A program made the position numbers and the translations under genes. Shown here in pieces: positions 47,321-55,933 of a stretch of 64,000 nt of DNA. The notes under the pieces are model-generated. The model saw only the letters and a program-made list of their open reading frames with translations, was not told the origin of the DNA and searched no databases. The stretch spans positions 434,001 through 498,000 of the forward strand of contig NZ_AP025172.1 in NCBI RefSeq assembly GCF_003402535.2, read 5' to 3'. How positions within the stretch are numbered: the first letter of the stretch is position 1; every line of letters begins with the position of its first letter. This DNA comes from Cupriavidus sp. P-10 (GTDB taxonomy: Bacteria; Pseudomonadota; Gammaproteobacteria; Burkholderiales; Burkholderiaceae).

Positions 47321-47703
47321 GGGTGCTCCTGGATACACACATCGCGCTGTGGGCAGTGACCGGCAGCACTGATCTGCCGGCCGCGGCCGCGGCGGTCATT
47401 GCCGAGCCGACCAACGATATTTTCGTCTCCGTGGTCAGCCTCTGGGAAATCGGTATCAAATCGGCCATCGGCAAGCTGGGGTTCACAGCCACGCAGGCCA
47501 ACGCTGCTTTCGATCTGTGCGGATATCAAAGCCTGGTGATAAACAAGTACCATACGAGCACCCTCGATGCGCTGGCGCTTCACGATGACCACAAAGACCC
47601 GTTCGACCGCATGCTAGTAGCGCAGGCCCTCCATGAGGGAATGACGCTGCTGACCGCCGACACGAAGATGACCCGCTACTCCCCGACGACTAAGGTCGTA
47701 TGA
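47317..47703 (+). CDS. PIN-domain ribonuclease toxin
   Basis: A 128-residue PIN toxin of the group with the LLDTHIALWAV start (first catalytic Asp), VVSLWEIGIKSAIGKL (acidic) and HKDPFDRMLVAQALHEGMTL (third acidic site), then LLTADTKMTRY. It is presumably an RNase neutralised by the preceding antitoxin. It begins with GTG overlapping the antitoxin stop. This is the second PIN pair of the window, in a different subfamily from that at 19538. Confidence 0.92.
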   Translation: MRVLLDTHIALWAVTGSTDLPAAAAAVIAEPTNDIFVSVVSLWEIGIKSAIGKLGFTATQANAAFDLCGYQSLVINKYHTSTLDALALHDDHKDPFDRMLVAQALHEGMTLLTADTKMTRYSPTTKVV

Positions 47704-47960
47704 GTGCTACCGAATGCCATGAGCCAGAAGGCGAGCGCTAAATCCGAGAACCCCAAACTTGATGCCTGACGGCAGGAATCGCTCCAGGCATTCGAGCAGC
47801 GCTTGCTGTCGTTCGCTCGTGCTACGCCCCTCGTTCAGCGTTCTGTTAGCTGCGTGACAATTTTCTCGCTGGCAAAAGAACTGCCGGGAAAAATGGCACC
47901 TAATCCTGTGTTGCGCGATGTTTATTTCGCCGTATCCTGCTCCGGTAGGTCCTGCTACCA

Positions 47961-47995
47961 CCCGCGCCCCTTCCCTGGTGAGCGCGGGTTTTTTT
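47961..47995 (+). terminator. Rho-independent terminator
   Basis: A 7-bp GC stem CCCGCGC / GCGCGGG followed by seven T (47989-47995) on the plus strand. It lies about 260 bases after the PIN toxin and is the first good terminator downstream of that operon. Confidence 0.8.
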
Positions 47996-48357
47996 CGCGA
48001 ACAGTATGAACTGCGCGGCGCAGTCTGGATTGCCGTCAACGGCAACCTGGCGGATACTGACTGCGGGCGGCGCCGCAAGGTGTTACCCGATTTCTTCTTG
48101 GACGTTCTGCGGCTCTCCTCCATCGGAGCGAGGGCTGTTTTTTTGGTCGCGCCCACTATCTGGCAACCGGCGCGTCCAACTTGCCGACGGCAGCCGCCGC
48201 TGCGCGGTCGAGCACCGGATCTGCCGGTGTCATGTCGACCTGCGGGCGGCCTGGCCTGCGTGCACAATCCGAAAGCGCGCCGGTCGTCTGCCCTGCCGTC
48301 CAATAGCGCTGCCAGCGAACCTCAACCGCCGGCCGAACCTGCTTCGTCTTGATTTGG
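47996..48357. other. Stretch with an unassigned minus-strand fragment
   Basis: The minus strand from 48357 to a TAG at 48156 reads QVRPAVEVRWQRYWTAGQTT then DMTPADPVLDRAAAAAVGKL, which looks coding but lacks a start and overlaps the end of the metallophosphoesterase by a few bases. The family is not recognised. Confidence 0.35.
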
Positions 48358-48906
48358 TCAAGTCAGGACGCTGGGCAAGAACTCGCCCTCAATCGTGGCC
48401 AACGCGCACGCACCGAGACCGAAGATGCGGCACGGTCCTGTGGTCGGATAAGTCGTGGATTCGTGGTGATGACCGTGGAAAGCACGTTGCACGCCCATCG
48501 CTTCGATGAGCGTGTCAATCGCCTCGAACCCGTGTGGGTGACAAGCCGGAGCCTCTTGGCTGACCAGGACATCCGCATGCTGACTCAGCAGCGCGTTGTA
48601 GGTCTGCGGGAAGATCGTGCTGCGATGGCGCCGCGGCAGACCACCCCGCCAGTAATTCCCCTTCCCACATTTGGCGAGATAGTCAGTGGCGCTCTCTACG
48701 CGCGAGGCTTCGGGCGGCATCCAGACCTGGCCCCGAAAAATCCCCCCGAGCCCGGCAAGCCGAAGGCCTGAGATCGTGACCACCCTCCCATCCAGGTTCC
48801 GGTCGGCCAGGCCCGAGCCGAACAGGTTGTCGTAGTCGGCATCGCTGTCGGTGTCGTGATTGCCTGGAATCCACCACACCTGCGTCAGGGGAAGGATGCT
48901 GGCGAG
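48358..48906 (-). pseudogene. Metallophosphoesterase truncated by IS6-type element
   Basis: A calcineurin-like phosphoesterase C-terminal part, beginning LASILPLTQVWWIPGNHDTD at the IS boundary and containing the metal motifs GNHD and HGHHH. The N-terminal first metal motif (D-x-H type) is missing because the IS6-family element ends at 48907. The frame is open right up to the junction, so the cut is recent. Confidence 0.82.
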
Positions 48907-49736
48907 GGCATTGTCAACTTACCGAGAGTGAGACGTGCCGGCGGCAGGTGTGAGCATCGTTCAGATAGGGGCCAGCGGATTTTGGGCGTGTTCGGTCAAT
49001 TCGCGCCAGGCAACGAAGCGTGCGGCAAGCTGTTTGCGATAAAGCGAGGCGCGCAGCAGATGTCGCTTGAGCGCGAAGTGCTGCCGGATGGGGCCGAAGC
49101 TCGATAGGAACGCCTGCGCGCGCTTCGGGGCGCGAAAGCCGCGCATGCGCCGCTCCCGTTCGCGGGTCGGCTGGTGACTGTTCTCTGCCCGATTGTTCAC
49201 CCGGGCGGCGGCTTTGACGAACATGTGTTTGACGTTCGCCAGCTCCGGGATCTCGGCTTTCGCCGCAGGATAGCTGCGCAACTGATCGGTGACGATCTTG
49301 CGCGGCACTGGGCAGGAACGCAGCACGCGCTTGAAGAAACGTTTGGCGGCAGCCTTGTCGCGTCGCTTCTGCAGCAGGATATCGAGTTCGGCACCGTGCT
49401 CGTCGACCGCCCGCCACAGCAGGTACGGCTCGCCGCGGAGTGTCACGAACATCTCGTCCAGGTGCCATGTGCCGCCCGGTTTGCGACGCGCGGCCTTGGC
49501 GCGATGGGCAAAGCGGGCGCCGAATTTGTCGCACCAGCGACGGATCGTCTCGTAGGTCACCGTCACGCCGCGCTCGAACAGCAATTCCTCGATGTCGCGC
49601 AGGCTCAGGTTGAACCGGAAGTACCAGCGCACCGCCTGGCTGATGACCACCGCCGGGAAGCGGTGGCCGTGGTAGAGCGATTTCGTCTTCGTCATCGCGC
49701 CATCCTACGCGACCGCCCCACCAACGTGACAGTGCC
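48907..49736 (-). mobile_element. IS6-family insertion sequence
   Basis: An 830-bp element. Terminal inverted repeats are GGCATTGTCAACTT (48907-48920) and, at the other end, the reverse complement of GGCACTGTCACGTT (49723-49736); these are of IS26 type (GGCACTGT). It carries a single transposase gene. The 8 bases flanking the two ends (CTGGCGAG and CACTGCCT) do not match, so there is no target duplication. This is expected if IS6-type cointegrate formation or an adjacent deletion has remodelled the site. Confidence 0.87.
48961..49695 (-). CDS. IS6-family (IS26/IS240-like) transposase
   Basis: A 244-residue DDE transposase with a zinc-finger-less helix-turn-helix start (FPAVVISQAVRWYFRFNLSL) and the catalytic residues D80 in TWHLDEMFV, D137 in IVTDQLRSY and E171 in NNRAENSHQP. 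Length is as expected for this family and the frame is intact. It promotes replicative transposition and cointegrate formation. Confidence 0.95.
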   Translation of the reverse strand: MTKTKSLYHGHRFPAVVISQAVRWYFRFNLSLRDIEELLFERGVTVTYETIRRWCDKFGARFAHRAKAARRKPGGTWHLDEMFVTLRGEPYLLWRAVDEHGAELDILLQKRRDKAAAKRFFKRVLRSCPVPRKIVTDQLRSYPAAKAEIPELANVKHMFVKAAARVNNRAENSHQPTRERERRMRGFRAPKRAQAFLSSFGPIRQHFALKRHLLRASLYRKQLAARFVAWRELTEHAQNPLAPI

Positions 49737-49819
49737 CACTGCCTCACAGCACGGCCTAGGGCGACCCGGCGCCGAATCGGATCGTTCCACCCACCGGCGC
49801 AGCAACGCAGACTGTCGCC

Positions 49820-50646
49820 CTATTTTTCTTGAATCAGCCATGTGACGCCAAGATACTCATTGGTGAGTTCTCGAATGGCGGCGATCATGTCCATCGGGTT
49901 CCTGAACCCGTCCCTGTGCCGCGGCGGTTCCTGCCTCATTCTGAAATCGCTATCGATGCCTCCCGTCCGCCTTTGCGCGATGCGATCCTCCCGCCACCAC
50001 TGAGACACCGTCTCGAAAATCTCTTCGTATTCGTCCCGTAGTGACGCCGTGGTAAGGTTGATATAGTGCGGTCGGACGGAAATGTTTCTATTCCTGCTGG
50101 TTGGACGACTAATGGCCTTTCATCGGGATGCTCCGAGAACACAAAGGCGTGGGAACCGTTCGCTGGATACACAATGCAGTGGGATTCCGTGTTAGTCAGC
50201 GTCCCGCAAGCGGATATATCGATCCAGATTGAGTTCAGCGCTACACCGCCATTCTTGAAATGATCATTCAGTTCCCTTCTGCTCGTGAAGAGTGGCGCGC
50301 AGAAATAGAATTCTCGAGATTTCTTCTGCGAGAACTTATGAATGAGGTTGTACTGGTCCACGTCGATCGGAAAGGCGTAGTACGGCATACCCGCTGCCGA
50401 ACGGAAGTGCTTGTTGGAGCGACTAGCACCGTCTACCTTTCTGGAGATTTTGTGCTGGAGGTAGAGAAAGCGCACGGCCCCAGAATTTTTTAGCGCGAAT
50501 GCGACGTCAAAACCGAGTCGCTTTTCCTGATTTTGCGTGGGAATGTAGGGGCACCCGGCAATCACAGCGCTGCGCAAGGCGCAGAACTCCGAATTGAACG
50601 CGAACTCGAATACTCGCTCCGAGACGCCTGCTTGATATACGGCCAT
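49820..50646 (-). CDS. OLD-associated protein with PD-(D/E)XK-like signature, late frameshift
   Basis: The frame from ATG 50646 encodes VSERVFEFAFNSEFCALRSA, then PTQNQEKRLGFDVAFALKNS and FLYLQHKIS. The order E41, D47 and Q64-x-K66 resembles a PD-(D/E)XK nuclease core with Gln in place of the second acid. YYAFPIDVDQYNLIHKFSQK follows. Around 50080-50105 the coding text moves to another frame: RNISVRPHYINLTTASLRDE then YEEIFETVSQWWREDRIAQR to a TAG at 49820. Unless corrected, the product is 236 residues with an aberrant tail. It starts 15 bases after the OLD gene stop, so the two form one operon. No named family was recognised. Confidence 0.6.
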
Positions 50647-50661
50647 CTTGACGCTGGGACT

Positions 50662-52485
50662 TCAGAGCATTGCGCGAAGTCTGCGAAGCCAGCCGAGTAC
50701 TTCGCCAGCCGAATCCCGGGCTGCCACCCGTTCCGCTGTCATCAACGGGAAAGCCTTGTCGGCCAAGCGGATCTTTGCCTGCGTGTCCTTCATCACCCCA
50801 TCGAACCTCTGTTGCGCGGAGTAAACTTCTGCAAACAACTTGGGCACTGCCTTGCCGTCGGCGCCGGGTTGATCGGCCACCACTACGTCGACACCAAACG
50901 CCTCTTTGATGGCGTCGGCATGGAGATAACATTCGATCTCATGCTTCGCGGTCAATACACCCCACGAGCCATCGGTGCGCTTGTTGACGGCATCGATCGC
51001 CGCGCCATACGTGGCAACGTCGCTGTCATAAATATGGACCTCGGGACGGTTGAGCTGGCGCAGGTAGTGTGCGGCAACCCAGTGCTTGAGGGTGGACCCA
51101 CCTAGCAATACAAAGGCCACCCGCGGATCGCTCTCAAGATTCAACACGGTCTGATCTGCTGCATGCAGCGCACGGCTAAGGCATTTCAGCGCGATGATAT
51201 CGGTTGGACCCTCGACGCAGAGAAGGACCTTGACGCGGCTGTCCGGTACGACGCCAAGGGTTTCCGCGACGTTGCCAAAGACGTCAGCGCCCGTCTGAAT
51301 CTCTGGCTTCAAGTCGTTGCCGCGCGTCACAAATCGAATGCTTTCCGTTGGCAGTTCGGAAGCGAAACCGGGGCTATGGGTGGTCAGGATGACTTGGCAG
51401 CCCCGCTCGGCCGCCAGCGTCTTGAACGATTCGATCAGGATGCGCTGGTTGTTCGGGTGCTGAGCGGTTTCCGGTTCTTCGATCGCATAGATGATGTTCC
51501 GAGTGGTACCATTGCGCAGCCTGCGTTCCGCCTCCGCCTTGAAGAAGCTGACCAGGATAAGTCGCCTGACCCCGCTTCCCCGCTTATTCAGAGCGATTCC
51601 GTCGTCAGTATCCAGACTCACAGAGAAGAGTCCGGTCCATTTCGCTGCAGTGGGCGGCGCAAACTGCGGAGTCAGTTCCCTAGCAAGACCCGGATCGATC
51701 GTCTTCAGTGCCTCGTGTGTTGTCCGAGCGATTTGCTCGGCCTTCTCACGTACTTTCAACTGGATGCGCTCAATGTCGTCCTGCACCTCCGCAATCGCTG
51801 CGGCGACCGCGGCCTTCATCGGATTTTGTACTTCCCCATCCGAATCCCGACTGCTCCGATCGCTTTGGAACAGGGCGAATAGTGGTAGATGTGGCTCGAG
51901 CTGGTCCCAAATGCGCTTGCTGTCTTCCTTCGGCTTCGTGACATGTATCTCGACTTCCTTCAGATGGAGGTCGCCTGCCGCCGCCCAAAGGGCCTGCCGC
52001 ATGCCTGGATTTCCCTTGCGGGCGACAGGTAGTTTCTGATCATCCACCCGACGTTGCAGGTCTCGCTCTTTCAGTTCAAGCAGGTCCGCGACACCAGAAG
52101 TTGTGGGATGGTGTGCCAGGATCGAGACCTCTGCCGACACCGTCTTCTTGCTGCAATCAAAGCTCTTGCGAATCTTCAACGAACCGTTGGCAGCGAGCAG
52201 AAACTCTGCTTCCAGAGTCGTCTCTGCGCCGGCATCGAGAGTCAATGTTGTGGGCAGATCGGAAAACTCACACGTGATGGCGACGGTCTTGTCTTCGTTG
52301 TGGACGTTAGCGTCGCTGGCGTCGATCTTGACTGTCTCGTTGTTGAAAAAGATCTCGAGCGCCTCGAGGACAGTCGACTTCCCGATGTCGTTCTTGCCAA
52401 CAAACGTCGTCAGATCTGACATGGCTACCGTGATTTCATCACGATAACAGCGGAAATTTCGGATCGACACAGATTGCAGCCGCAT
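50662..52485 (-). CDS. OLD-family ATPase-TOPRIM nuclease
   Basis: A 607-residue overcoming-lysogenisation-defect (OLD) family protein. The ABC-type ATPase has Walker A GKNDIGKST (residues 30-38), the signature-like NKRGSGVRRL (300-309), Walker B IIYAIEEPET (331-340) and the switch His in TTHSP (370). The C-terminal TOPRIM nuclease has E425 in CVEGPTD, LGGST at 461-465 and D487/D489 in IYDSDV. Such proteins are DNases and include Gabija GajA and phage P2 Old. The partner gene here is not the UvrD-like helicase of Gabija. All motifs are intact. Confidence 0.9.
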   Translation of the reverse strand: MRLQSVSIRNFRCYRDEITVAMSDLTTFVGKNDIGKSTVLEALEIFFNNETVKIDASDANVHNEDKTVAITCEFSDLPTTLTLDAGAETTLEAEFLLAANGSLKIRKSFDCSKKTVSAEVSILAHHPTTSGVADLLELKERDLQRRVDDQKLPVARKGNPGMRQALWAAAGDLHLKEVEIHVTKPKEDSKRIWDQLEPHLPLFALFQSDRSSRDSDGEVQNPMKAAVAAAIAEVQDDIERIQLKVREKAEQIARTTHEALKTIDPGLARELTPQFAPPTAAKWTGLFSVSLDTDDGIALNKRGSGVRRLILVSFFKAEAERRLRNGTTRNIIYAIEEPETAQHPNNQRILIESFKTLAAERGCQVILTTHSPGFASELPTESIRFVTRGNDLKPEIQTGADVFGNVAETLGVVPDSRVKVLLCVEGPTDIIALKCLSRALHAADQTVLNLESDPRVAFVLLGGSTLKHWVAAHYLRQLNRPEVHIYDSDVATYGAAIDAVNKRTDGSWGVLTAKHEIECYLHADAIKEAFGVDVVVADQPGADGKAVPKLFAEVYSAQQRFDGVMKDTQAKIRLADKAFPLMTAERVAARDSAGEVLGWLRRLRAML

Positions 52486-52579
52486 TCGCTTTCTCTCGAG
52501 GCTAGGTTTGGAGCATCCAAGACTCTGGAACGAGATGTCAGGACAGTCAACCCGGCCCTAGAGGGGGGTATTGGATCTC

Positions 52580-52825
52580 TTAGTGCGGTGTCGACGGTGA
52601 TAGATTCCCGCGTTGACCCTGCGCCGGCGCAGACTGGACGAACGGGCGAGCGAATTTGGCATGCAGTAACCTCGTGACCAAGCGACGCGATTCGGCGAGC
52701 CCACCAGTGAGCGCTGCCGCAGGCCTCCAGTGCCACCTGACCTGGCTTCCGCTGGCTGAGGAACTCGATGAGTGCCTGCTTCCCAAAGCGCCGGCTTCCG
52801 ATCTCACCGGTCTCGGACTCAACCC
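52580..52825 (-). pseudogene. IS110-family transposase remnant
   Basis: The minus strand reads ETGEIGSRRFGKQALIEFLS then QRKPGQVALEACGSAHWWAR and RIASLGHEV. After a short indel it continues LLHAKFARPFVQSAPAQG. This is the N-terminal RuvC-like region of IS110 (DEDD) transposases. The start and the rest of the gene are missing. It lies between the OLD operon and a membrane-protein gene and marks an old insertion. Confidence 0.75.
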
Positions 52826-52883
52826 GGAGGGAGCCTATCTGCTGGCGCGATTGTGCGAGGAGGTGGCGCCTTCCGCCGTGGTA

Positions 52884-53102
52884 TAAATACTGTTCCTACC
52901 TACGCCGTCCCGTTCGACGCGCGTAACAAAGATCGATGCCGCAAATGCGTGGGAGATTATCGACGTGCTATGTACAAACGCGGGTGTGGAGTGCTTTTCC
53001 AATCAGGCGCGCGAGAATTTTCCTGTCGGACACACATTGCATTACTACCGACACTCTTACCCACTCATAAGTCGATTGCAAGACAAAACACAAGGCCGTT
53101 AA
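52884..53102 (+). CDS. Partial ORF upstream of a membrane-protein gene
   Basis: An open frame from just after a TAA to 53102 reads TKIDAANAWEIIDVLCTNAG then VECFSNQARENFPVGHTLHY. The text looks natural but there is no ATG; the only plausible start is a GTG near 52967. It is probably the 3' part of a gene cut by the IS110-associated rearrangement. Its stop is 4 bases before the next gene. Confidence 0.4.
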
Positions 53103-53106
53103 GAAA

Positions 53107-53790
53107 TTGGACTCTATCAAGAATTGGGGTTGGGTACTATCCGTCGCACTCATTGCGACCGCCGCTCTATATCTAGACGTCTACTACAGACCGTTTGGAA
53201 TCAATCCTTTTTCCTTCATCTCTCCGGCGGATGCCGTCGGCCACGCTCTGCGAGTGCTTGTCATGTCGGCAACGGTGGTGGCACTCGGTTTGGTTGCTTC
53301 CTTTTTGGGAGCAGTCAAGCAGACGAACACTCCGCTCGGCTATGGTGCCTTGGTGCTACCCGTCGTTGTGTTTTTTTGTGCGATTCTTGCTAGTGCCGGC
53401 GAATTTCCGCTTCTAAGCCAGAAGCACGACCTGCTATTCGTTGCTATCGTTCCATCCGTCTTATCTGCCTCTTATTGGGGGCCTTTAATGGAACGTATTC
53501 CGAGCCGCAATCTGCGAATTGCGCTGATCTCCCTAGTGTTCTCTTTTCCGCTATATGCCATTCTCAACGCGATGTCTGACGTAAAAGCAGTGCGGGAAGG
53601 GAAGAAGTCGACACTGGTCCGCCAAATTTTGCCGGGTGACGGCACTAGTGCCTTGCCGCCGGAGACGCGCGCCCTCGTAGGTAAGCTGGGATCGACCTAC
53701 TTTTTCCTTTCCCGATCCACGGGTCGTGTAATCGTGGTCAACGAAGACAAACTTGAGTCGCTGGAACTGCGACCCGAAGGAAGCAAATAG
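53107..53790 (+). CDS. Integral membrane protein of unknown function
   Basis: A 227-residue protein with about four transmembrane segments (WVLSVALIATAALYL, VLVMSATVVALGLVASFLGA, LVLPVVVFFCAILASAG, IALISLVFSFPLYAILNAM). A C-terminal soluble domain is rich in charged residues and ends LESLELRPEGSK. The start TTG at 53107 lies 4 bases after the preceding ORF, suggesting an operon. Base composition is somewhat lower in GC than the flanks. No family was recognised. Confidence 0.6.
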   Translation: MDSIKNWGWVLSVALIATAALYLDVYYRPFGINPFSFISPADAVGHALRVLVMSATVVALGLVASFLGAVKQTNTPLGYGALVLPVVVFFCAILASAGEFPLLSQKHDLLFVAIVPSVLSASYWGPLMERIPSRNLRIALISLVFSFPLYAILNAMSDVKAVREGKKSTLVRQILPGDGTSALPPETRALVGKLGSTYFFLSRSTGRVIVVNEDKLESLELRPEGSK

Positions 53791-53816
53791 CGAAGCCTCG
53801 GTCAATATGGTTCTGA

Positions 53817-53838
53817 GCCGAGCACTACTGCGCTCGGC
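53817..53838 (+). terminator. Probable terminator after the membrane-protein gene
   Basis: A GCCGAGC / GCTCGGC stem (7 bp) with an 8-base spacer, followed by CTTTC, lies 27 bases after the stop at 53790. Confidence 0.5.
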
Positions 53839-54397
53839 CTTTCGGCTCCATATACGAATTCAGCGTCTCAAGTGATCCAGAAATCGGTCATTGGAAAGCA
53901 CGCGCCACTCGACCGTTATTGGCCGGCTAACACCATTGGGCATCCGTCAACTTGAGGCAGTAGCGGTCCGTCACTGCGAGCAGAGCAGGGCAATCGCGAG
54001 ATCGGCGTACTGAGACGCGGCGATAAGGCACGATAACGCGCAGTTATCTGCGGAGAATGGCGCGCCGGTTCGGCGGACCGGATGGGCGAACATCGGGGCA
54101 GGCCAAGAGGGTTCCTGCCCGCGCACCGGTTCGGTGGCCGGGGCCGCGTTGGCGTCGGCAATCCTCATGTCGGCGGCCATTTGTTCGCCGACCTCCCTCT
54201 TTGCCTTGCGCCGAGCCGGACATTTCACGAACTCGATCGTCAAGGGGAACCAAGGGCGCGCGCTTGCTCAGGCGCGTCAGGCCCGGTAATCAATGCCAAA
54301 AACTGACGCTGATTTCACGGACTAACAGCACGCCGACGTTTTCCGCGATGATCATATAGTCACGCAGAACTGCGTCATCCTACCAATGACAAGAAGC
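53839..54397. other. Intergenic stretch, nothing recognised
   Basis: About 560 bases with no supportable gene. Minus-strand ORFs here (for example MTIEFVKCPARRKAKREVGE) match nothing I know and are of unnatural composition. Confidence 0.4.
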
Positions 54398-54425
54398 GTC
54401 CCCGCCGCTCGGACATAGCGGGGAC
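54398..54425 (-). terminator. Probable terminator of the minus-strand porin gene
   Basis: An 8-bp stem GTCCCCGC / GCGGGGAC with a 12-base loop, 15 bases beyond the porin stop on the minus strand. The following sequence is only moderately T-rich. Confidence 0.5.
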
Positions 54426-54440
54426 AAAAGAGCATCACTA

Positions 54441-55580
54441 TCAGAAATTATGGCGGATGCCGACAGCGGCGCCGAACATCGAACTCTGACCGGTACCGAG
54501 GAAGTAACCGTTGATAAAGCTGACTGCTGACGTGTCGAAGTTCAGGCCTGCATTCTTTGCATATGCGGTCGTCAGATAGACGTCAGTCCGCTTGGAAAGA
54601 CGGTAGTCGGCGATGAACGAGATCTGCCAAGGGTTCTTCATACTCCTATCGCCAAACTTCTTGATGTCGTCGTAGTAGTAGCCCAGGGTCAACTCAATTC
54701 CCTGAGTGAGGTTATAGTTGGCGCCCGCCCAGTAGAAGTCATCACGCAAAACCGTTGAGCCATCGGCACCCCTGCTCTGACCCCAGCGGTAGCCAGCCAT
54801 CAGCTTGGCGCGCCCGTCGAAGCTGTAGCTTGCGGCGATGGCGGCTTTCTTAAATCTACCAGTGTCGCCCGCCGTGGTCAGCGTAGGGTTGTACTGGTTG
54901 TACCCGACGGTTGCGGAAAAGGGGCCAGAATCGTACGTCAATGCAGCGCCATAGCCTGTGTCGCGACGAAACTGTCCTGGGACTTCGCCATTGCCGAGGA
55001 ACCCGTTGCCAAACGACCAGTTGGCGCTTGCAGTCAGGGGGCCGAATACCCCCGTGTACTTCAATGTGTTGTCAGAGCGGAAGTCCATGCCGATCTGTGC
55101 CACGATCGGTTCATACTGCGTTGAGAAGGCTGTCGGCGAAAAGTTCGCCAACGCGTCGAACCAGCTTATGTACTGGCGACCAAAGGTGAAGGTACCAATT
55201 CCTTTGTCATCGAAGCCGACAAAGGCCTGGCGACCAAACAGGCGCCCCCCTTGCTGCATCATGCCATTATCCAGGGCGAAGCCGCCTTCCAGCACGAAGA
55301 TTGCGTTCAGGCCGCCACCAAGCTCTTCGGTTCCCCGCATGCCAAAGCGCGAGCCCGACAAGCCACCCGAGTTCAGGCGGTAGACGCTCGTACCAGGACC
55401 CGTGCTGAATCCGTTTTCAGCGGACGGCGTCACGGTCGAGAAGTGATTGACATACTCGAGGTTTGCGTCGACCCCTCCATACAGCAACACACCGGATTGA
55501 GCCTGCGCAGCGCCACAGGCAAGCCACGCACCCAGCGTCAGCGCGGCACTGCGGCATTTGATCCCATACGTCGATTTCAT
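54441..55580 (-). CDS. Gram-negative trimeric porin (second copy)
   Basis: A 379-residue porin and paralogue of that at 28448; both share DANLEYVNH, SGGLSGSR, GGRLFGRQAFVG-like and ALANFSPTA segments. The signal peptide is LGAWLACGAAQAQ, mature start SGVLLYGGVDANLEYVNHFS, and the last residue is Phe, as expected for outer-membrane insertion. Gene context next to a polyamine-type ABC importer suggests it feeds that pathway. Confidence 0.93.
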   Translation of the reverse strand: MKSTYGIKCRSAALTLGAWLACGAAQAQSGVLLYGGVDANLEYVNHFSTVTPSAENGFSTGPGTSVYRLNSGGLSGSRFGMRGTEELGGGLNAIFVLEGGFALDNGMMQQGGRLFGRQAFVGFDDKGIGTFTFGRQYISWFDALANFSPTAFSTQYEPIVAQIGMDFRSDNTLKYTGVFGPLTASANWSFGNGFLGNGEVPGQFRRDTGYGAALTYDSGPFSATVGYNQYNPTLTTAGDTGRFKKAAIAASYSFDGRAKLMAGYRWGQSRGADGSTVLRDDFYWAGANYNLTQGIELTLGYYYDDIKKFGDRSMKNPWQISFIADYRLSKRTDVYLTTAYAKNAGLNFDTSAVSFINGYFLGTGQSSMFGAAVGIRHNF

Positions 55581-55933
55581 TTTTGTCTCCCTTTCGTGGT
55601 CAAACCTTCTGGCATGAGGGCGCCCCTATGGACGCGTTGATCCATTCGTCCCTTTTCGTGTCAAAAAGGGGCGGCCTGGACGGAACTACTACTAAGAGGG
55701 CAAGAGCCGCACGGGCCCGCGGTCGATGTACTACGCCGGAAGGTCCGTGCAAGCGGTATCACCGCGGCGGTGAATGCCTGCCGACGCACCACAACAGCGT
55801 GCTGTCAGCGGTCAGCCTGAGTGATCTCACGCGCTACGAGGGCGAGCAGACCCAGCCGGCCATGGCTGACCGGGCGATGCTTCCGCGGCGAATGGCTGGA
55901 GTTAGCCGAGGCCTGTCGATGCCCGTTGCGTTG
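55581..55933. other. Upstream region of the porin, nothing else recognised
   Basis: Contains the porin promoter region on the minus strand (its ribosome-binding site AAAGGGAG at about 55585-55592) and no gene that I can support. Confidence 0.4.

Noticed and set aside
47707..48303. A 198-codon minus-strand ORF including ERQQALLECLERFLPSG
   Set aside because: It spans a clear terminator (47961-47995) and most of it is low-quality text; only the last ~40 codons look natural, without a start.
50662..52485. Calling the OLD gene a Gabija system
   Set aside because: Gabija needs a UvrD-like helicase (GajB) next door; the downstream gene here is short and has no helicase motifs.
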